Assembly (NCBI RefSeq): GCF_010727475.1
Contig: NZ_AP022567.1
Span: 2,728,001-2,792,000, forward strand
Source: Mycolicibacterium mageritense
GTDB lineage: Bacteria > Actinomycetota > Actinomycetes > Mycobacteriales > Mycobacteriaceae
Length of the DNA stretch: 64,000 bases
Direction of reading: 5' to 3'
Below the pieces are notes generated by a model. The model did not search any database. It was not told where the DNA came from and saw nothing but the letters and a program-made list of their open reading frames with translations. Shown one piece after another: positions 59,034-64,000 of this stretch (position 1 is its first letter; each line of letters opens with the position of its first letter). A program made the translations under genes and the position numbers.

Positions 59034-60375
59034 TTACGACGAACTCGTGCCACGCCGGGTTCTGCTGATCAAGAACGGGACGACCCCCATCCCGGCGCTC
59101 GCAAGGAACACAAGGATCGCCATCGTGGTGACGCGGACCGGGTAACCGGATTCGTCGGGCAGAGAGGGCAGGGGGTACTCGAGGTACTTGGCGGCGGTTT
59201 CTGCAACACGTCGGCCGTCGGTACGGGCGACATCGGCAAGGATCGGATCGAAGCTGGTGTTTCCCGGGCTCGCGGCGGCGGGAAGGAAGACGGGCGTCGG
59301 ATGGGTCGCGTCCGGCAGTCGCGAGGACGTCACACCCGGGATGATCAGTCGGTCGAATCGCCCAGCGTCGGCGATCGGCGTGGCGCGGAGCCTCATCCCG
59401 TGCTTGGTGACGATCTCGTCGGTCTCGGCGACCGGGATCACCTGCGCGGTGAACGCGACGCCGCCGTATACCTCGGCTGCAGCCGCGATGTCGATTTCGT
59501 CGACGCCGGGCGTCAGTCCAAGGCCGTAGCGCGGCTGACCCCAAGGGATGGTGGCCCCGAGAACATACGGGTAGTCGGACAGCGAGATTGTGCGGATCGG
59601 AATATCCATGGTGCCGTTCGGGATCCAGTGCGGGTATCTCACGGTGTCGGCGATACGGATCGCTTCGTCGGGCCCGGCCAGTTTATGCACGACATGCAGG
59701 CTTGCGGCGATACCGGAGCTCACCCCGGCGGTCGTGACAACATTCGCATCCTCGACCCCAACGCGTCCCGCCGACCCAGATGGTCTCCGGGTGGGTGGCC
59801 TTCATTCCGTCGAGGTCGGACCAGAACGACGTCGCCTTCTTGCCGTACAGCACGCCGGTCTCCACCAGTACTCGGGCGCCTGCGCACACGCCCATCACCA
59901 TGCGCCCTGCCGCGTGCACCGACTCGATGAAGGCCCGGAGCTCGGCTTCGTCGCTACCGGCGGGTTCGGTGATCGCCGGCACCACCACCAGATCTGGAAG
60001 CGGCAGCCGTCCGGACTGATAGTCGTCGTAGGTGGCTTCGGGCATGACCGTGAGGCCGCCGGACAGGGCCACTGGCGACCGCGCCGACGACACGGTGCGC
60101 ACGTCGAACTTCGGCGAGCCGGCGAACACACTGTAGGGGCCCATCACATCGGTGGCGACGGAGCCGTTGCGTCCCAGCAGGATTGCCGTCTGGATCCGGC
60201 CAGGTCGCGGCGCCCTGGCTGGGCTATCTCCCACGACGGAATGCTGCGCATTGACCTTGGCGAAGTCCCGCGCCATGGTGGTGTTGAAGCCCACGAGGGC
60301 GAAGCCGGCTAGCGTCGCCATGCCGAGGACCGCTCCGGTGGCAGCGAGTAGGACACAGCGGACGAGACTTTTCAT
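59034..60375 (-). pseudogene. frameshifted DJ-1/PfpI-domain membrane protein
   Basis: Two overlapping frames join into one product of about 446 aa. The first (from ATG 60375, AGGAG upstream) has a leader helix LVRCVLLAATGAVLGMATLAG and a DJ-1 domain with nucleophile elbow MVMGVCAGARVLVETG. It reads out of frame after IWVGGTRW. The second frame resumes VEDANVVTTAGVSSGIAASLHV, goes through a second domain and ends in a transmembrane helix (VRVTTMAILVFLASAGMGVVPFLI). A CCCC run at 59756-59759 with one extra base explains the break. It is 40 nt downstream of the GlxA-type regulator. Confidence 0.8.
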
Positions 60376-60415
60376 CGGGTACTCCTGGTGCGAAGAGATA
60401 AGCGGGACAACGCCT

Positions 60416-61360
60416 TCAGCGGCGTATCGCGACGCGGTAGTCGCGTGGCGTGATTCCCTGAGATTGCGTGAAGGCGCGCCGGAGTTGCCGTGCGTCGCCA
60501 TAACCACAGGCGGCGGAGATATCCTCGACCGACAAATCGGTCGATGCGAGAAGGGTTTTCGCGTGGCCGATCCGGAGCGTCTGCTGGTACTGCAACGGTG
60601 TCATGCCGATCGCCTGGACGAAGTGCGCGGTCAAGGTGCGCGGCGCCACGTGTACCGCGGCGGCCAACTCGGCCAAGGTGTACCGACGCGCGAAATCATC
60701 GGACAGCATCTGCTGGACGGCCTGTACCGCCGGAACGACATGGTCCCGGAATTCCACGAAAGGACTCAAGGGCGCGGCCGTCCCGTTACGCCGTAGATAC
60801 ACGACAAGTTCGCGGGCCACCCGCGCGGCAAGAGTGGGACCGTGGTCTCGTTCGACGATCGCCAACGCCAGATCGATGCCGGACGCGATGCCCGCGCTGG
60901 TGAAGATCGGTTCGTCCATGATGTACAGAAGGTCGTCGGCGACTCGCGCACGCGGATAACGCCTACGCATCTCCCGGATGACGCTCCAATGGGCCGTGCA
61001 CCGGCGCCCGTCGAGTAGGCCCGCCTCGCCGAGCAGGAACGCACCGGTGCACACGGATGCGATCGTTGCGCCGGCCCGCGCCGCGCCCTGAATCCAGTCG
61101 ACGACCGCCGGACTGATTTCCAGCGATCGGCTGAGATCCGGCCCGGGCACCAGAACCAAGTCGTCGGCCGCCACCTCGGGGAGCTCCTCGATCGATGCCA
61201 GCTCCAGCCCCTGAGCCGAACGCACAGTGGGCCGCGGCGACACATAGGTCACCCGGTAACCGGCGCCAAGGTAGGTCGCCGTGGTGAAGACCTGGACGGG
61301 ACCGGACAGATCCAGCAGATTCACCCAAGGGAGAACCAGGACGACAATTCGTTGCTGCAC
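60416..61360 (-). CDS. GlxA-type AraC regulator (DJ-1 domain plus AraC HTH)
   Basis: 314 aa from GTG 61360. N-terminal DJ-1/PfpI domain: VLVLPWVNLLDLSGPVQVF and ASVCTGAFLLGEAGLLDGR with the elbow Cys. C-terminal AraC HTH pair: YTLAELAAAVHVAPRTLTAHFV and LSVEDISAACGYGDARQLRRAF. Such regulators sense arginine-, betaine- or isonitrile-like ligands. It lies directly upstream of the frameshifted DJ-1 membrane protein on the same strand, so they share an operon. A tight inverted repeat overlaps its start. Confidence 0.88.
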   Translation of the reverse strand: MQQRIVVLVLPWVNLLDLSGPVQVFTTATYLGAGYRVTYVSPRPTVRSAQGLELASIEELPEVAADDLVLVPGPDLSRSLEISPAVVDWIQGAARAGATIASVCTGAFLLGEAGLLDGRRCTAHWSVIREMRRRYPRARVADDLLYIMDEPIFTSAGIASGIDLALAIVERDHGPTLAARVARELVVYLRRNGTAAPLSPFVEFRDHVVPAVQAVQQMLSDDFARRYTLAELAAAVHVAPRTLTAHFVQAIGMTPLQYQQTLRIGHAKTLLASTDLSVEDISAACGYGDARQLRRAFTQSQGITPRDYRVAIRR

Positions 61361-61368
61361 ACAACGAA
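61348..61368. promoter_or_regulatory. inverted repeat over the GlxA-type start
   Basis: TTCGTTG-N7-CAACGAA, perfect 7-bp arms, covers the GTG start codon (61358-61360). It could be an autoregulatory site or a translational hairpin. Confidence 0.5.
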
Positions 61369-61480
61369 ATTACAAACGCCGAACCGAGCAAACCAGGCCG
61401 ACCATGGAGCGATCACCGGACGTTTCTGGCAACCGCCGAGGTGTCGGCACGTGCCCGCGCCGCGGTTCGTCAGAGGCGGG

Positions 61481-62356
61481 TTACACCAGCGCGGCAACCG
61501 TGTCGTAGTAGACACCCTTGGGAGCGCCTGAGCTGTCCTTGATCCCGTAGCCGCCGCCGTCGCCTGCGGTGTCTTGGTAGCAGAAGAACCACGTGAGAGG
61601 GAAGTTGGGATCCTGGTTGGCCAGTTGCCATGTCAGCCAGTCGGACGCGTCGGCCAGGCTTACTTTGTCCGGCGTGATGTATCCGACCTCCGTGAAGGCC
61701 ATTGGTCGGGTATCGCCCTTTGACGCCTGCACCGCCTTCAGCGCATCGATCTGCGCGATCCCGAACGGGGTCGTACGGGGATCCACGAAGGTGGCATTCT
61801 GGTCGTCTTTGATGCTGTACGGGTGGTAGCCGAGCAGGTCGTAGTCGCCGCTCTCGCCGCCTGCGTACATGCCGTTGAGCCAGTCCACCGGAGACTTGTT
61901 CGACCCGAAGGTCGGGTAGGCCGCCATTCCCCCCGAGATGACCTGCGATCCAACTGCTCTGATCTTTGGCGCTGCAGCCTTGAGGTAGGTGACGTAGGTG
62001 GCCGGGCTACCGATGTTGAACGCGATGAGATTGGGCTCGTTCCACACCTCGTAGTAGGGGATGCTGCCGAAGATCTGCGTGCACCTGTTCACGAAGTTGC
62101 CGAACCCCGTGGCACTGTGATTGAACGGATAGTGGATGCCCAGGCATGGCATCGGGGTCAGGCCGCGAGCGGTCAGTGCATTGTTCACAGCCGTCACAGG
62201 AGCGTAATTGGTCTGGCCGAAAGCATTGCTCAGGTAGCCCCAGTCGACCGCGAATCGCACTGTGGTGAACCCCATTCCAGCGATGCCGTCGAGTGTGGCG
62301 GCCAGACTGCCTGACGATAACTGGCACAGGTTGCTCTGGTTGATGCCGATGCTCAT
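61481..62356 (-). CDS. clan GH-A glycoside hydrolase-like protein without signal peptide
   Basis: 291 aa from ATG 62356 (GAGGGGA upstream), starting MSIGINQSNLCQLSS. TIM-barrel marks: GFTTVRFAVDWGYL, the acid/base Glu in YYEVWNEPNLIAF, and the nucleophile Glu in PMAFTEVGYITP; LGYHPYS is a typical beta-6 strand. No leader or Tat motif precedes the barrel, unlike the two exported glycosidases in this window. It may act inside the cell, leave by another route, or be phage-derived. 291 nt of non-coding sequence lie upstream. Confidence 0.82.
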   Translation of the reverse strand: MSIGINQSNLCQLSSGSLAATLDGIAGMGFTTVRFAVDWGYLSNAFGQTNYAPVTAVNNALTARGLTPMPCLGIHYPFNHSATGFGNFVNRCTQIFGSIPYYEVWNEPNLIAFNIGSPATYVTYLKAAAPKIRAVGSQVISGGMAAYPTFGSNKSPVDWLNGMYAGGESGDYDLLGYHPYSIKDDQNATFVDPRTTPFGIAQIDALKAVQASKGDTRPMAFTEVGYITPDKVSLADASDWLTWQLANQDPNFPLTWFFCYQDTAGDGGGYGIKDSSGAPKGVYYDTVAALV

Positions 62357-62648
62357 CAGTTCCCCTCGTTCGAGTGTGGCGCCCCGCAAGTTGGGCGAAT
62401 CATGCAGTGGGACAGACCCACCGCGTTGGGGGCCTCACTCGTTACTACCAGCTCCACGGACTGTGGGTACAACGGATCGTGCAGGTAGTGTCAGCCAGGT
62501 CGACAGGCCGATATGGTTGCCTCCGAAGGGAATGCGTGGCTGATCGCGAGTCTCGGGCGGACACCGGCAACAGGATTTGCATGCTTTAGCGCGACATAGC
62601 CGGGCGCATCGGCCCAGCGCTCCCGAGTCGTGGCGGCTGCGAACCCGC

Positions 62649-63410
62649 TCAGTGCTCGCCGAGATAAGCGTCGGCCCACGCACCGATGATGCGCCCCGCC
62701 CGGCGGGCCTGACCGGGGCCCGTGAGCAAGTGTTCGGAGCCTTCGAGAGAGACGAAGCTGCGCGGATGCCGGGCCGTCCAGAAGATGTCGCTGGCGTTCT
62801 TGATGCCGACGGTGTTGTCGGTGGGCGAATGCAGGATCAACAGTGGCATCTTGAGTGCCTTGATCTTGTCCTGCAGATCGGCAGCCCGGACGTCCTCGAC
62901 GAACGCGCGCTTGAGGGTGAGGGTCTTGCCGCCGACCATCCATTCGCCGGTTCCCTCGGCGAGCACACATTCGATCACGGCCTCGTACTGGTGCTCGACG
63001 TGCGTGGGGTCGAACGGTGCTCCGACCGTCACGACTGCGCGCACCCCGGGCGCTTGCCGCGCGGCCGCGATGACCGCGGCTCCGCCGAACGAGTGCCCGA
63101 TGAGAATGTCGGCGGGCGTGCCACGCTCGGCCATGAACGTGCAGGCCGCGATGATGTCGTTGACCTTGACGGTGAAGGATCCGTCGCCCCAGTCACCCTC
63201 GGAACCGCCGAGCCCGAGTGCGTCGAAGCGCAGCATCCCGATGCCGTCGCTCGCGAGCTGTTTGCAGATGCGCGAAGCGGCGGGCGAATCTTTGCCGAGC
63301 GTGAACCCGTGGGAGAAGACGCCCCACCCTCGGATCGGGCCGTCGGGCACTTCGATCGACCCGGCCAGCATCGGGCCGGTCGAGCTGGGAAACATGACGC
63401 GCTCAGCCAT
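62649..63410 (-). CDS. alpha/beta hydrolase (dienelactone-hydrolase-like)
   Basis: 253 aa. Nucleophile Ser in LIGHSFGGAAV, Asp in LHSPTDNTVGI and His in EGSEHLLTG are the full triad; WGVFSHGFTLGKD provides the oxyanion hole. The set resembles the hydrolase half of OsmC-linked alpha/beta hydrolases, but no OsmC domain follows. Cytosolic; substrate unknown. ATG 63410 lacks a strong ribosome-binding site. It is divergent from the MTHFR-like gene. Confidence 0.88.
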   Translation of the reverse strand: MAERVMFPSSTGPMLAGSIEVPDGPIRGWGVFSHGFTLGKDSPAASRICKQLASDGIGMLRFDALGLGGSEGDWGDGSFTVKVNDIIAACTFMAERGTPADILIGHSFGGAAVIAAARQAPGVRAVVTVGAPFDPTHVEHQYEAVIECVLAEGTGEWMVGGKTLTLKRAFVEDVRAADLQDKIKALKMPLLILHSPTDNTVGIKNASDIFWTARHPRSFVSLEGSEHLLTGPGQARRAGRIIGAWADAYLGEH

Positions 63411-63548
63411 GGGGGAGGTTTATCACGGCGGCCGCGATGATGTGGATTACTGAGCCACAGTTCGGAGTCGTAGGGTGGAGTGTCCGCCGGATGTGGTCAG
63501 TGTCGCTCACGACGCCGTGCGGAACGGAATCAGATGTGGAGCAAGCAG

Positions 63549-64000
63549 GTGCCGCTGAACACCATCGCGTTGGAACTCGTGCCGCCGAACATCGAGCGGG
63601 GACCGCACTATCCGGTCGAAGAGGCCCAGAAGGTGCTCGCGCTGGCCGCCCAGGCCGGCATCGAGGGCCGGATCAAGCACGTCATGATCCCTGGGATGAT
63701 CGACGAGGACGACGACCGTCCGATCGAGATGAAGCCGCGGATGGACGTCCTGGAGTACTGGTCGATCCTCCAGCCTGAGCTCCCGGGCATGCGTGGCCTG
63801 TGCACGCAGGTGACCTCGTTCCTGGACCAGACGGCGCTGCAGCAGCGGCTCACCGACCTCAGCGGCGCCGGCTTCGACGGCATCGCGTTCGTCGGGGTGC
63901 CCCGCACCATGAAGGACGGCGAGGGTGAAGGTGTCGCGCCGACCGATGCGCTGACGATCTATGCCGACCTGGTGCCCAACCGCGGCGCGATCCTGATCCC
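63549..64000 (+). CDS. methylenetetrahydrofolate reductase-like protein, Rv2172c family (3'-truncated)
   Basis: First 150 residues; the gene runs off the window. NTIALELVPPNIERGP, GRIKHVMIPGMIDEDDDRPIEMKPRMDVLEYWSIL, FDGIAFVGVPRTMKDGEGEGVAPTDALTIY and DLVPNRGAILIP are near-identical in style to mycobacterial Rv2172c-type proteins, a non-canonical MTHFR making 5-methyl-THF for methionine synthesis. I take GTG 63549 as start (GGAG upstream); ATG 63534 would add five residues. Confidence 0.82.
   Translation, partial: MPLNTIALELVPPNIERGPHYPVEEAQKVLALAAQAGIEGRIKHVMIPGMIDEDDDRPIEMKPRMDVLEYWSILQPELPGMRGLCTQVTSFLDQTALQQRLTDLSGAGFDGIAFVGVPRTMKDGEGEGVAPTDALTIYADLVPNRGAILI

Noticed and set aside
1..64000. 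tRNA, rRNA, CRISPR arrays and intact insertion sequences
   Set aside because: No cloverleaf-like sequence, repeat-spacer array, transposase domain or terminal inverted repeats with target duplication were seen; a covariance-model scan would be decisive for small RNAs.

Overview
The window is high-GC DNA (about 65-68% over most of its length) with a clear mycobacterial signature. It carries cutinase-type esterase and FprA-type adrenodoxin reductase genes, F420-linked reductase families, a HelR/HelD RNA polymerase-clearing protein behind a rifamycin-associated element, an Rv2172c-type methylenetetrahydrofolate reductase, many TetR regulators, GTG starts and 4-nt stop/start overlaps. A fast-growing saprophyte close to Mycolicibacterium smegmatis is the best guess; the species is inferred, not proven.

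Layout. 0-3.1 kb: end of a catabolic operon (glutamine-synthetase-like ligase, signal-less periplasmic-binding-fold protein, two class-C26 gamma-glutamyl hydrolases). 3.1-5.4 kb: TetR and acyl-CoA dehydrogenase with an operator, plus a small ORF. 5.4-9.6 kb: sugar or polyol operon (DeoR, FGGY kinase, Zn dehydrogenase, class II aldolase). 9.6-13.6 kb: zinc-ribbon DUF732 protein, aldehyde dehydrogenase, and a CsbD/coiled-coil stress pair behind a likely SigF promoter. 13.6-22.3 kb: two Tat-exported glycosidases, an SDR, a DGPF/ECF42 sigma pair, a TetR/F420-reductase divergon, Nudix, HEAT and amino-acid-binding lipoprotein. 22.3-31.1 kb: Ski2-like helicase, cutinase, TrkA/antiporter divergon, a crotonase lacking both catalytic Glu, and HelR. 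31.1-36.7 kb: secreted protein, PadR divergon with SnoaL and LLM proteins, AhpD-like protein, FAD monooxygenase.

36.7-46.7 kb is the most interesting part. A complete MoxR-DUF58-VWA-TPR (Bat-like) operon is followed by a TetR and a second, NorQ/NorD-type AAA/VWA operon. The second operon encodes two paralogous multi-pass membrane proteins that I do not recognise, two membrane miniproteins of 32 and 42 aa, and a third membrane protein. It looks like an undescribed membrane (metallo)enzyme with its own maturation machinery, controlled by a palindrome found twice.

46.7-52.8 kb: secreted protein, a Zur-boxed gene, TetR/esterase, a second-type lumazine synthase, an IdeR-boxed fprA, and a PucR regulator. 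52.9-62.4 kb looks accessory: a secreted CocE-like hydrolase, an S41 peptidase of locally low GC, a MocR/EamA divergon, a degraded stretch, a frameshifted DJ-1 membrane protein with its GlxA-type AraC regulator, and a signal-less glycosidase. The window ends in an alpha/beta hydrolase and a truncated MTHFR-like gene. No tRNA, rRNA, CRISPR array or intact insertion sequence was seen.
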